DNA of 64,000 nucleotides from Viola odorata (lineage: Eukaryota; Streptophyta; Magnoliopsida; Malpighiales; Violaceae), in contig OY829546.1 of the NCBI GenBank assembly GCA_963691705.1, positions 2,986,001 through 3,050,000 of the forward strand, in the 5' to 3' direction. Positions 1 to 10,575 of the stretch are shown in pieces (within the stretch, counting starts at the first letter, position 1; each line of letters begins with the position of its first letter). The notes beneath the pieces are model-generated. The model made no database searches. It saw only the letters and a program-made list of their open reading frames with translations, and had not been told where the DNA came from. A program made the position numbers and the translations under genes.

Positions 1-76
1 TAATACCAACGCTCTGCTCGGCTTGTCTGCCATTGCTCACTGTAGCTGGGTTGAAGAAATAATTGCGTTGGTTGGA
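1..76 (-). pseudogene. Family P, 5' end of exon 1 (cut by window edge)
   Basis: These bases match, with few substitutions, the antisense of the first exon and 5' flank of the family P copy at 10576-12470 (its positions about 12438-12515). The ATG would be at 33-31, reading leftwards out of the window, and the eleven visible codons start MADKPSRAL. Similarity stops near 76. Because the copy runs off the window, it cannot be called intact or broken; all other P copies here are broken. Confidence 0.55.
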
Positions 77-1539
77 ACTCGGAAGTATCTGGGGATTCGA
101 GTGTAGAGCAGAAATAAGCTTTGGAGTCAGCAAAGCAAAGATGCCTGTTTTCACTAATTGCACGAAATCGTAGTAAATTTCAACTTAGCCCTCTAACTCA
201 AATTAAATGCTTTTTTATTTTTATTATACGTATTAAACCAATTATTTTTCATACCTTTTAAATTTATATTTTTGACATTCATAATTTCTTATCATATTCT
301 AATTTATCTATTTTATCACTCTTACTAATCATTTTTTCTCAATAATAAGAAGTAAGTTAATAATGTTCGACAAAAAATCACCTAAAAAATAGTGAAATGT
401 TTTTTAATTTTGAGACATGCAAAATTTTCAAAACATCATTTAATTTGAAACGTAGGGAGTAAAACATAATCCTTTCAAAAGAAAAGCAAAAAAGAAAAAT
501 ATATTTGATCTCCTCAGATATTATATCAATTTTTTTAAATCAAAAAGTAGTTTTGTTCGAGTATATCGGTGCCTAAGAAAAATGACTCTTCCGAGCATGA
601 TTTCCTACACCACCCAAACATGTGACTCAAGTTTGATTAGAGGAATAAATCATAGATAATCTCGTATCAATTTATATATTCTTCACATCATTGTATCTCT
701 TTTGCTATATCTTGTTTGAATATTATTTGGGATGCTAATTATTTTACTAACAAAATTATATTAACTGATGTGTCAAGATATGATTGGAGTTTACTCCTTT
801 CTAATTAGGTTATATTATTATTATTTTTAAAATAAATAATTACTAAATGAAAGTGAATATAAAAATTAGTAAACTTCTCATTTTGTTGATGTTTTGTTAC
901 ATTTTGATTTTATTCGTTTTTATTAGTAAAAGGAAAATATGTAAGTAAAATTTTGGCTTTATTGTCAGTTATTATTTTCTTTGTAAACAATAAGATGTAT
1001 TATCTGATAATTAGATCCTTTTGGGCCCTATGCATTAAGGCCGGAGCCCACTTAAGAAGTTCAACAGTTATGGTTTGGACTCATTTCATATCTTACGAAA
1101 CGTAATAGGTTTAAACTTAGGCCCATCAGTATACAACTTTAAATTACCGTCGTGATTTTTAACTCTAAAATAAATAAATAAAGTTGTGAAAAGTTGTGCC
1201 TGCTCCCAAAGTAAATAGTAAATGATTGGTATATATGGTTTTAATGTTAATTTTCTTTTCTAAAAATTCAGATAAAAGAATGGATACAGTTTTATACTCG
1301 TAAATGTAGTTTATTCCTACTTAAATATTTTTTTCTGATTTAGTTGCCATAATTATGTCAAATCTTGATATTAACTATTTGAGTTTGAAATCCCAATTTA
1401 ATATAATTAGTTTTTTAGTTTATATTTCAATTAGATAAAATCAATCGATAAGAAGATGATAGATGATCAGCAGTTCGCTAAGGGTTGAAGGAATAGATTT
1501 CTTTACGATTGAATAAACAGTTTCTGGGAAAGAATTAAG
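77..1539. other. AT-rich intergenic DNA
   Basis: No supportable coding sequence on either strand. Long A/T runs dominate, open frames are short and none resembles a known family. Confidence 0.6.
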
Positions 1540-2060
1540 TGTGTGTTTGGGGTTGGGAGTTGGGTACCCAACTCAACTTTTCCCAACCCAAAAGCCTTTG
1601 AAGGCGTTTGGTAACACCACTGCAGCCCACAGCATTTTTAAAATTTTGCCTTGGCCCCCTCTTTTCCTCACTGGAGCAAATTGCTCCAGTGGCCCAACGC
1701 AGCCTGCGTTGGGCACCTTCTCTCTCCTTTTTTTTTTTTTCATTTTAATTTTTTTTTTTACTTTATATAATGAACAAAATAAATTAAAAACTACCACGCT
1801 AAATTCTCCATCTCAAGACAAGTAATTCTAGATCCACTTTTTCTATTTTATTAATTTTTTTTAAATAGGTTTTATTCTCCAACTTTTTTATTTTTATAGT
1901 TTTACCAAACACCAAAAACAACTTCTCGTTTCCCACAACACTTTTAAAAAATGTTTACCAAACAGCATACTACTTTGCGCAAAAGTGTTTTTCCCACAGC
2001 ACTTTTGCCCACAGCACGTTTCGGACCAGAACCGGAACGCCAAACAAGAACATTTCTCAA
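1540..2060. repeat. Possible non-autonomous DNA transposon (MITE-like)
   Basis: The segment starts with GTGTGTTTGGGGTTGG and ends with a loose inverse of it (GGAACGCCAAACAAGAAC). Several internal GTTTGG/CCAAAC motifs and CCCACAGCA motifs lie near both sides, an architecture common in plant hAT and Harbinger-related MITEs. No clear target duplication was found, so borders are approximate and the class is a guess. Confidence 0.35.
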
Positions 2061-2727
2061 CTTCCGTGTTGTCCAAAATCTGATATTTTTTTTTGGACAT
2101 GGCCAATTCTCAGGTGAGTAGAAGCATAAAAAAGTTTTTAAGTTTTTAATGACGTAAGCAACATTTTTCTTCTTCTTGCGGCTGCTTCAGTTTGAGCGGA
2201 TAAAGAAAATATTAAATTAGGGTTTTGTTTTCTAAAACGTAATTTCAGTTTTTTCGTTTATTTGATTAAAATTAAATTACAAGTTTTGCCGAGGTGTTTA
2301 TTTTAAATGATGTGTCATTTTTTAAACACGTGTCATGTTATTATTGGCTTAGTTCACCATTCTATGTGGTTGGTGGATTAAGATCACATAAGAATTTTTC
2401 ATTCTCAACCCTTCTAGCAAAAATCGAGAATATATTAATACATTTATTATTGGAAAAAAGGATAAAAAATCAATTACGTTTTTGTACATAATATCTGAAT
2501 TACACCTAATTAATAATTTGTTTAATTTGAACCTCATGTTTATCAATTTTAATAAATTACACTCTAATTTTAAAATAACTTTAAGATTTATTTGGCTCTT
2601 TGTTAAAAGGCCTTAGATTTTGCTGACATTAAAATTAAAAAAATGACATGCAAATATTTTTTAAATTAAAAAATAACATGAACTTTTTTTTATAGTTCCA
2701 CGTCATTTTTAAAATTTATTTATTTTT

Positions 2728-2972
2728 CACGTCACTTTTGTATTTATTGGACATTAGTACAGAAAAATAGACATAACCACTGTAGAATTACCCACTAATT
2801 TAAATGCTCAATTTCTTTTTAAGACTACAAAAATTGGTCCTCTGCCTTGAGGCCCTTGACTTGAGCATGGGACGGATCGAACTGGCTTTTTGGGCCTTAA
2901 AGCTATAAACTCAGTCTGTGTTGGTTCAAGTCCGAAATGGGCTAAGTTGAACCCAGTACAATGAGGCCTAGG
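2728..2972. repeat. Segmental duplication, copy 1 (partner 12956-13180)
   Basis: About 220 bp, from the stretch GTATTTATTGGACATTA to AACCCAGTACAATG, repeats at 12956-13180 with small differences. A short tail of the same sequence (AGGCTCTGGGCCCACCTGA) also appears at 36348-36366. It holds no open frame of note. It links the left edge of the window to the flank of the family P copy at 10576-12470. Confidence 0.75.
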
Positions 2973-3760
2973 CTCTGGGCCCACCTGATCATAAAAAAAT
3001 CATTGTTAAAACAAGTAGTTTTTTTTATAGGCAAAAAAATAAATAGTTGGATTTTGATTTAATTATGTCGTACTCTAGCTAATTTCATTCATTTTTGGTA
3101 AAAACTCTAGGGCCATGATTTATCTGTTGTGAGATCAAATTAAACTTTATAGACTTCAATTCTATATTTTTATTCTTTTTATTTAAATGTTAAATTGTTC
3201 TTATTTGATTTAAGTTTGATCAGTTTAGATTTTAATTTAAACGAGTACAATTTTTATTAGAAACGTTGGATGCTAGTAATATATAAGCTGCTTTATGTTT
3301 AATTTGGATTTTTTTTTTGAGTTACTAAATAAATAATACCATATTCCGGAAAAGTAACATTAATCATCATAATCAGTCCATGCCGTAATGTTTTCCCAAT
3401 CATGGATTTCTTTCCATCTAAATTTTAAATTAATAAGTCAAATCCATTTAATTAGGGTATGAAATATATATATGAACCGTAAATATTCTTAATTTTATTG
3501 TCTATTCATGTAAATAGGAGAAAATTAAAAAGAACATCGATAAAAAAGAGCTTGATAGTCTTATATAGGAAAAACTATAAAATCAACGCTATGTTTGTAC
3601 CTATTGTTTAGATCCCGCGCTTAGTTTACAATTTGTATAAATTTAACCCTATGTTCATCAATTTTGTCACCACACTCAAAATTTAAAATTACATTTAAAC
3701 CTATTTAATTCTTTTTTTTATTTTTTAAAAGGAAACCGAGATATATTAAGATAAAATAGA
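2973..3760. other. AT-rich intergenic DNA
   Basis: No gene or clear repeat structure seen. The right part (from about 3760) is intronic sequence of the family P fragment that follows. Confidence 0.5.
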
Positions 3761-3804
3761 ATCATTGATAGTTCTTGTTCTTGATTTTTCTTAAGAGTTT
3801 GCAG

Positions 3805-4013
3805 AGTAATGCCTCGTTGCCCACTATATGAGAGAGGTTCGTTTAGTGTTGTTGTTTTTTGCTTATATTTCATTTAATGACGAGAGATGATTAATATTTA
3901 AGTGATCGTATTTCAGGTTCATGTGAATGAAGGGTGCTATAGTAACGAATAATCCTGGTTTGACATCTTTCGGTGGCAAACTCGGCTTCACTGTGTTTCC
4001 ATTCAACGATTTA
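3805..4013 (+). pseudogene. Family P fragment, exons 3 and 4 (truncated)
   Basis: Exon 3 is at 3805-3836 and exon 4 begins at 3917, both with AG/GT borders as in the copy at 10576-12470. Exon 4 encodes IVTNNPGLTSFGGKLGF and breaks off at 4013. Exon 3 has TGA in place of a TCA codon, and exon 4 has an in-frame TGA at 3924-3926 just before the codons for MKGAIV. The next bases (4014-4084) contain an imperfect direct repeat of TATATGGTCGTGCCCCTC and are not P coding sequence. This is a dead fragment. Confidence 0.75.
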
Positions 4014-4157
4014 GTATATGGTTGTGCCCCTCTATATTGGGAAATCTATCTTTATAATATATGGTCGTGCCCCTCTATATCTTCCATTCTTCTTTTTAGT
4101 TGTATTCTGGTCTCGCGCTCAAGCGCCCATGATTCTTTTTTTTTCCTAATTTTGATG

Positions 4158-6395
4158 GCATTTTTTTTTTTTTAATAAACTGATAGAAAATTTTATTCAA
4201 AGCCATAAAGAAAATGGCAGCAAAACAAGGGAGAAGAATGTACACGCAGCAGCTTAAGGCAACTGACAACCAGAGCCCTAAGCTACCCAACAAAAGAAAA
4301 GCTGCTACCTTAACCGACACATAAGACCCACAAACCATCGGCTCATCCCCACCTGTACAACCAATCCGAGGACTGCACCATTTGATCCGCCTTGTATGGG
4401 AAATTTAATTCGGTGCTGAGGATCCAACGCTGCCAGTGCCCAAAAGTAGCATTGAAGACACGCCGGTAGCACGGAACAACTTGACGAAAGATAGTCGCAT
4501 TTCGTTGCAACCATAGAGACCACAACACTGTTGTGAGAATCAACTGCCACGTAGTGGCGGATCCTGCCCTCAATGTTTGGGGGGGCGAAATTAGTGATGG
4601 ATTCAGGATTTGTATTTAGGTGCTGTGGGGGAAATTTTTTTTTTGGAGTATTTTAAAGGGAAAGCAAGCGAGCTGAACGAAAAATTAGAAAAATGCTTAA
4701 GAATATTTGTATCCGCCACTAAATAACAAATATTTAGATAAACTTAACAAAAAGGTAAATTAGAAGACAATATAGAAAAAAAATAATTATACATTAGAAT
4801 TCATACAATATACATATTTTTTACAATTGTTCTCTACTTTAGGATTGGAATTGAATGAGAGATTGAGAGGGTGATCGATATGTGATAATTTGGTGTAGAA
4901 ATTGAATTAAATGAAGGATTGAATTTCGACGGAGATTGAATTGGCTTTGGCACGAGTTTATTGGTAGTGATGATTTGGGAAATGAGGATTTGGGATTTAA
5001 TTGAAAGGATTTTTCGTCTAATTATTTTTTTAAACTTTTATCTCTTATGTTCGAACTTTTATCGCTTACGAGTGAATTTTATCAAACTATAGAGCGGACT
5101 TTTCGTCCCTTACTGTGTACTAATTATTTTGCTTTATTTTATTCCACATTTTAGCAATTTTTATTTATTTTTAGGTAAAATTGCTCATATTATCAGCTCG
5201 AACTGAACCAACAATATATATATTAAATTGTTTTTGAAAAGTTTGGGGGGCTGCAGCCCCCCTGGCCCTAACAAGGCTCCGCCACTACTGCCACGTCTCC
5301 TTCACTGGCTTCGCTCGCACAGCCATTAGAGACGACCACGATCCCCACACCTCCTCAACTTTCCTAGGTCTTGCCCAGTTGCAGCCAGCCCAACGGGAAA
5401 TCTACTCCCTCCGCAAAAATACAATGTAAAAACAGGTGGTGAATGGTCTCCTCTTGATCCATGCACAACGGGCATCTGTTCTCTTCTTGCGGTATGATGT
5501 GACAACGCCTTAGGTAATCACGAGTGGCGAGGCGACCTTGCATGGTCAGCCACAAGAAGAAGCTGATGCGATGGGACACTGTAACCTTCCAGTACGACTG
5601 AAGGGTCACGTTGACATCCCCTCCCCACCGAAAGGCCTCGAAGCCCACTTTCCAAGAACTGATGGTGAACTCCCCCGATTTATCTAAGTCTCAACCTCTG
5701 TCCTGCTACTTGTGATACTAGGCATGGGAATGCTGTCTTGGAGGGTCCCCAGGGCATCCACCTCCCATTCAAAGAGGCCCCGACGCCAAATCCAGTCCCA
5801 AAACCAAACATCCCCCTCCCAATGGCCAAAGTCCTGAACCAAACCCATACGGTTACGGGATAAAGAGTACAACCTCGGATATTTGATTGCTAGTGGCACA
5901 TTGCTCGCCCAAGTGTTCCACCAGAACCTCACATCCTCTCCACTTCCTATATTAACACGAATGTGGTATTGCCAGAAGCCAAAGATCGACGACGCCCTCC
6001 CACACGTGTGCATAATATCGCACCAAATAGGTGACATCTGATTCGTATTCCTCAACCAAAAGTCTCCCATAGCTGAGAATTTATACTCCTTCTAGACCAG
6101 CTCCACACATAGTTTCTTTTCGCCCTTAAGGACTCCCCAGATCCATTTAAATAGAAAAGCGATGTTGCGGGAGTGAAGACAACCCAACCCCAAGCCGCCT
6201 GCCTCCGTCGAACGGGTAACGTTATCCCATCTAACCTTCGCTAGGCCCTTTGAATGTTCTCCCCCGCTCCACAAAAAACGTCTCATGATTCCTTCACAGC
6301 GACCGACAATCCCTTTTGCTATATTGACATGTTATATACTAGTACATTGTTCAACACAGATTTTATGAGCGTCAATCTTCCACCCACCTAAAGCA
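4158..6395 (-). mobile_element. 5'-truncated LINE (non-LTR retrotransposon), broken
   Basis: Read on the minus strand, frames from 6286 to 5364 encode the C-terminal part of a plant LINE polyprotein: an RRFLWSGG block, a KVRWDNV block, a GEDVRFWWNTW block and a zf-RVT-type zinc region (HRISFFLW, then CPLCMDQEETIHHLFLHC). The frames are interrupted, and most of the reverse transcriptase, the endonuclease and ORF1 are missing. A T-run at 4158-4171 is the poly(A) tail of the minus-strand element. The insertion splits an intron of a family P relic (4085-4157 and 6396 onward). A later DNA element sits inside it at 4553-5286. Confidence 0.8.
4553..5286. mobile_element. Non-autonomous TIR element nested in the LINE
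   Basis: The ends are AGTGGCGGATCC and GGCTCCGCCACT, an imperfect inverted repeat. They are flanked by a perfect 10-bp direct repeat ACTGCCACGT (4543-4552 and 5287-5296). A 10-bp target duplication suggests the Mutator superfamily. Interior motifs such as GAGTATTTTAAAGGGAA and TTAAGA(A/G)TATTTGTA recur in the element at 7866-9080, so the two form a family. No transposase is encoded. Confidence 0.8.
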
Positions 6396-6970
6396 AGGTT
6401 GCTTATGAGTTCTTCGTTTTATGAATTTGATGTGGAACTGCTCGTTTTTGCTTCATGGGTTTCAATGAGACACTGATGCGGATACGGGGATGAAATCTTA
6501 CATGCATAATATGTGCTGACAAGCTGTTGTTTTGTTTGGTTATCTTATAGCAGTGTCTATTCTGGTATTGAAGTTGTTGTCTTTAAATATGGTTGTCATA
6601 TTGGAGGCTTACTGGGATTTAAATTGCAGAAAGTGAGGATGAGAGAATAGTTAGAGTTTGCTCATCTGTAGCACCATCTGAATCTTGTGATGATAAGGTA
6701 ATTAAATGGTTGAACTGTTCTGGAAATGGAAAGTCTCACTTCTTAATGGACATAGCTGATAGTTGTTGTCCTTGATTTCTGTTTTAAGAGTTTGCAGAGT
6801 AATGACTTGTTGCACACAATATCAGAGAGGTACTTTTAGTGGCACATGATATAGGCCATCTCCATTCAAAGACTTGAAAGAAGTACTGATTTAGATTCTC
6901 AGCTCTTATGTAGGTCTAAAATTATAGATACTAAATTAGCAATCACTTTGCATAACTGCGAGGAACATTT
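6396..6970 (+). pseudogene. Family P relic: intron 1, exon 2, exon 3, part of exon 5
   Basis: The sequence resumes P intron 1 to the right of the LINE (the left part is 4085-4157). It then shows an exon 2 relic from 6630 (GTGAGGATGAGAGAATAGTT), an exon 3 relic from 6798, and after a deletion the end of exon 5 near 6873-6893 followed by intron 5. Exon 4 and exon 6 are absent. Stops and indels occur throughout. Its closest partner looks like the relic at 15510-16060, with which it shares CATCTCCATTCAAAGACTTG. Confidence 0.7.
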
Positions 6971-6999
6971 ACAGTAAACTTTCTTCGATTTTAAAATAA

Positions 7000-7600
7000 A
7001 TTAGCCCACTAAAAAAAAGATAAAATCAAGCTTAATGGACAAAGATAAAAAATAGACATACATAATGCTTAAAAATATTATAAGAATCAAGATAGATAAT
7101 TCCGTTTCAATAGAGTCAGTTTTATCTGGTGATAAAAATAATAATAGAAATTTAAACCAGATTCGAATCTTTTCCTCAATTTATAAAAAAAATAAATTAG
7201 AGTTAATTAGAGTTAAAAAATAAATATAAACTCTTGTTACATTTAATGTGGAAAAATAAAACTTTTAAAAAAAGTTGTCAAGAATATGTAACATTTGTAC
7301 AATTAATGAATGAACTTGTTTAATTTCCTGTATACAAACAAAACAAAATGCAATCTCAGCTTAATTACAAATAAAGGTTTTTTTTTTTTAAATAATGCTT
7401 CATCAATACAAACAAATAATGCTTCATCAATACAACATATATTAATAAATTGAAATATAATCTGTGTTTTTTTTAGAGGAATTGAATTATGCTGAGTACT
7501 TAGGAGCTGTGAGACTCAAATCCAAATTATACTATCAAATGAGTAATTGACTTATGATGCAACCATAGTTACTATGCTGCTCCCTGATGCTCCTTATCAC
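7000..7600. other. AT-rich intergenic DNA
   Basis: No coding sequence recognised. A short direct repeat, GCTTCATCAATACAA, lies near 7398-7432. Confidence 0.5.
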
Positions 7601-7865
7601 AACTCCTAATTACAAATTTACAACTTACAAGGAAGCAGCAGGGATTTGCTGTAGGACCCACATGGCAAAAATACGTCGCCCGTGTGAATCCTCCCAACTC
7701 TAGTTGAATAAGTAGCGGCAGGGCATCAAAAAAGTATGAATAAGTAGCGGCAGGGCAATTTTGCCATTACACTCAAAAGAGTCATTCGTCGCACTCAAAA
7801 TTTTGAGGGCTCATCAAAAAGTGTTTTCTTCTGTAGGCAGGCAACCGAATGCGTCGGGTCACAGT

Positions 7866-9080
7866 GATGGAGCCAGGAATCGATGTTTAGGGGGGCGACA
7901 GTGATAGATTTAGGATTTGTATTCAGGGGGTGCGAGGGTTTGGGGGCAGCACCTCCGATTTTTTTTTTTGAGTATTTTAAAGGGAAGTTAAGTGAGCTAA
8001 ACGAAAAATTGAAAAAATGTTTAAGAGTATTTGTACTTTACCTTGCAAGTTGCACTTTAAAACTGTAACACACTAACTCGGTACAAACAAAATTATTCTA
8101 ACAATGAGTGTGCATCATTTCGAGTTACAATACACGATGGTGAAAATTTTGAGAGTTAGGTTTTGAATTGGGGATTTCGAATTTTTAGAAAATTTGGGTA
8201 TTTTTGGAGCGAAATTGAAGGTTGGGTTTTGTTTAGAGAAGGATTAGGAGTTAAAGTTTCAATTTTGAGAGAATGTGATTTAACGGAGGAAATTTGATTG
8301 AGGGAGAGGGAGAATACGGATTGGAATTGGAAATTTTGAGTGCTTATTTTTTTTTTTTAATCATTAACATACTAATGACTTTTTTTTTTTTTTAATAAGT
8401 AAAAATATATAATAAATGGTCATGGAGCACCATGACAGGCGAGGGGAACAGAAAAAGAAGAAACCACTAGAAGGGGCAAAACGTCAAACACTTGGAGTGC
8501 ACAGCTAGCACAAGGATCACAAAGATGGCATCCCCGACCCAACCTTCGGCAACCACAACACCCCAACAAACCCAGAGTTTCGAAAGCCAAAATCGGAACA
8601 AGAAACCTGCAGAAAACACACTAAGGGCCCACGAAGTCCCTTCAAGCCAACCAATATCAAGCAAAAAGGAAAACCAAAACAGAAAAAACCGTCGAAGAGG
8701 GCCGGAGGAGGGACAACTGGACAAGGAGCAACCAGGAAGAGGAACGACAGAAGAAGCACGCCCGAAATGAAGAGGGGGCCGGAAAAGAACGGCGGCCCGA
8801 AGACGGAGAGAGATCCGCAGACCGAACTGGACAACGGAGAGCGTTGAAAGGACAACAGATCGGGAAAGGAGAACGCCAAAGAACAGCAGATCGGGAAAGT
8901 TTTACGCCAACTGCAGTGGGCAGCTGGTATTTTGGCTACTCCGGCAGCAGTGGGCTGACCGGAGGGGGAGAGAAAGGAGGCTCGATGGTTGACGAATTCT
9001 ACTAATGACATATATTTAAAAAAAAAAATTAAAAAGCTTGGGGTGGCCACAGCCTCCTATGGTCATAGCGTGGCTCCGTC
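7866..9080. mobile_element. TIR element, same family as 4553-5286, nested
   Basis: The left end GATGGAGCCAGG and right end GTGGCTCCGTC form an imperfect inverted repeat. The interior shares the GAGTATTTTAAAGGGAA and TTAAGAGTATTTGTA blocks with the element at 4553-5286. I could not identify a target duplication. It was itself split by a poly(A)-bearing insertion at 8380-8999. Confidence 0.6.
8380..8999 (-). mobile_element. Poly(A)-tailed retroposon fragment
   Basis: A 10-bp direct repeat TACTAATGAC flanks the segment (8370-8379 and 9000-9009), and it begins with a run of T. This is the signature of a LINE- or SINE-type retroposition in minus orientation. The GC-richer interior has open frames on both strands but none resembles reverse transcriptase, so it may be a 5'-truncated element end or a retroposed transcript. 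I do not assign a family. Confidence 0.7.
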
Positions 9081-9342
9081 TTTGGACGGTCATCTCCAGA
9101 AAACACTTTTTGATGAAGTTTTACTCGCAACGTAGGAAATTTAGTCTTCGGTTGGCCCTACAGTAACCTGCTGCTTCCTTGTAATTGTAAGCCCTCCTCC
9201 TCCTAAATAAATTATGAGCCCTCCTCCTCCTAAATTAAAATTTCTCCATCTCCTCCTGTCCTATATTATCATATATACATTCCATATCCTTTCTCCTTCT
9301 AAAAAAAAAGATAGGAAAGAAAGGAGGTAGGATCGAGAAAAG

Positions 9343-9897
9343 ATGCCTGCAAATGGTGGCCTTCAGGATAATAGGTTCTATCAAGATGCATGATAATTTG
9401 TTTCTTTTAATACCAAAATAAGTAAAATCAGAGTATTATTTATCGTTGTTTTAATTTAATTTTCCATTTCTTTTTCCCACAGCAGGAATACAACAGCGCA
9501 TGCAATTTATGCCCTCCAGATTGGAGCACTACTCTCACTGATGCAAATCAAGTACCAAGCGGCCAACTCATCTTCGCCGTTCGACACCCACTACAACATG
9601 ATGCTCCTATTCATTGCAGCAGTGTTCCTGTACGGTGCAGCATCCGTCGTTGAAGTTGGGCGAGCTCGAGGCTCAACCTACCACACACTCACTGCTTACA
9701 CTCGCATCTTTGCTGGCGTCATCTCCTTAGAAGCTCTCCTGTTCATTCTTGAATTCACCATTCCTGGGTGGATCGTTTTCTCACTATGGTGGGCATGTTT
9801 CTACGCAAAGACAGCCTATAACTTCCACCAAACCACCAGTGCATCCGATGGAGCTTCTACGTCGGAAACCCCCTCCGACGTTTTAGAGGAGGTGTAG
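9343..9897 (+). CDS. Family M small membrane protein, copy 1
   Basis: Two exons, 9343-9374 (starting MPANGGLQDN) and 9486-9897, join across a 111-bp GT-AG intron in phase 2 and give 147 codons. Function unknown. The product has hydrophobic stretches around AHAIYALQIGALL, MLLFIAAVFLYGAASV, FAGVISLEALLFILEF and GWIVFSLWW, so three or four membrane helices, preceded by the family motif SSPFDTHY. The C-terminus (ending SDVLEEV) differs from the longer copy at 35451-36100, which suggests a frameshifted tail. It converges with the family P pseudogene at 10576-12470. I see no intact promoter beyond AT-rich sequence. Confidence 0.55.
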
Positions 9898-10225
9898 GAG
9901 CAGCGAGATAATTCACATCAGCATGCCAAATTATAAAATTATCCTCACCCCAAGTACAGGGTTATCAATATTTTTATTTATATCAGAAAAAAAATATAAA
10001 TAAATCATTCTAGTATTTCGATGACTCTTTATGGCTAGGAAAGCCCTTTACGATGACTCCTTATGTCATTCTAGTATTTCGATTATGAGTTGGTTTCGGA
10101 CTACAAGTCACATGTCGAAGTCAAACTCCCTCTTCAATTCCCCATTTCTTCTTTTAATGACGAAAAAAAAAACTACTCTTATTGCTTCATCTATTCTTAT
10201 TTATATCAGCAGAAAAAGAAAATCG

Positions 10226-10230
10226 AGTAC
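10226..10230. other. Unoccupied retrotransposon target site (AGTAC)
   Basis: The sequence AAATCGAGTACTATATTATT here is the uninterrupted form of the site occupied by the LTR element at 20286-31453 (AAATCGAGTAC before it, AGTACTATATTATT after it). The inverted pair at 33729-36100 has the same empty site at 35300-35304. Confidence 0.9.
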
Positions 10231-10575
10231 TATATTATTCCTAAATTATACTCAGGTTTTATTTATTAATGAAGAAATTGAACACTATTCTTGCTAACCA
10301 AGTCTGAAACAAACCTAACAAAACAGGCTCCAATCGGCAGCTATGCGAATGGTGGTCAAAATTATCACTTCTTGAAATCTGTAGTCTGTTCTGATCCTGT
10401 CTAGGTGCATCAAGAAGGTAGTGTGTAGAAGAGCCAAAACCAGATACAGTATTATTTGAAAACATTAGAGATGTTATTCGCAAAAGGTTCACTTGAAATC
10501 CCTCTGTTTTTTTCCCCTGCCGATAACATAACGCGTCCATTTCAAACACATCATATGCTACAAGATTTCATATTC

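Larger units (their letters stand above)
7624..9185. repeat. Outer inverted-repeat element holding two later insertions
   Basis: Left-arm blocks at 7624-7659 (CTTACAAGGAAGCAGCAGGG) and 7812-7833 (CATCAAAAAGTGTTTTCTTC) reappear inverted at 9154-9185 and 9094-9114. The arms therefore frame a fold-back element of about 300 bp that has been expanded by the insertion at 7866-9080. The GGAAGCAGCAGG end motif is seen again near 14874 and 19055, which suggests a dispersed family. Confidence 0.6.

Noticed and set aside
8467..9050. 177-codon minus-strand frame in the nested retroposon
   Set aside because: It crosses the insertion border and target duplication, has no family resemblance, and an opposite-strand frame is equally open.
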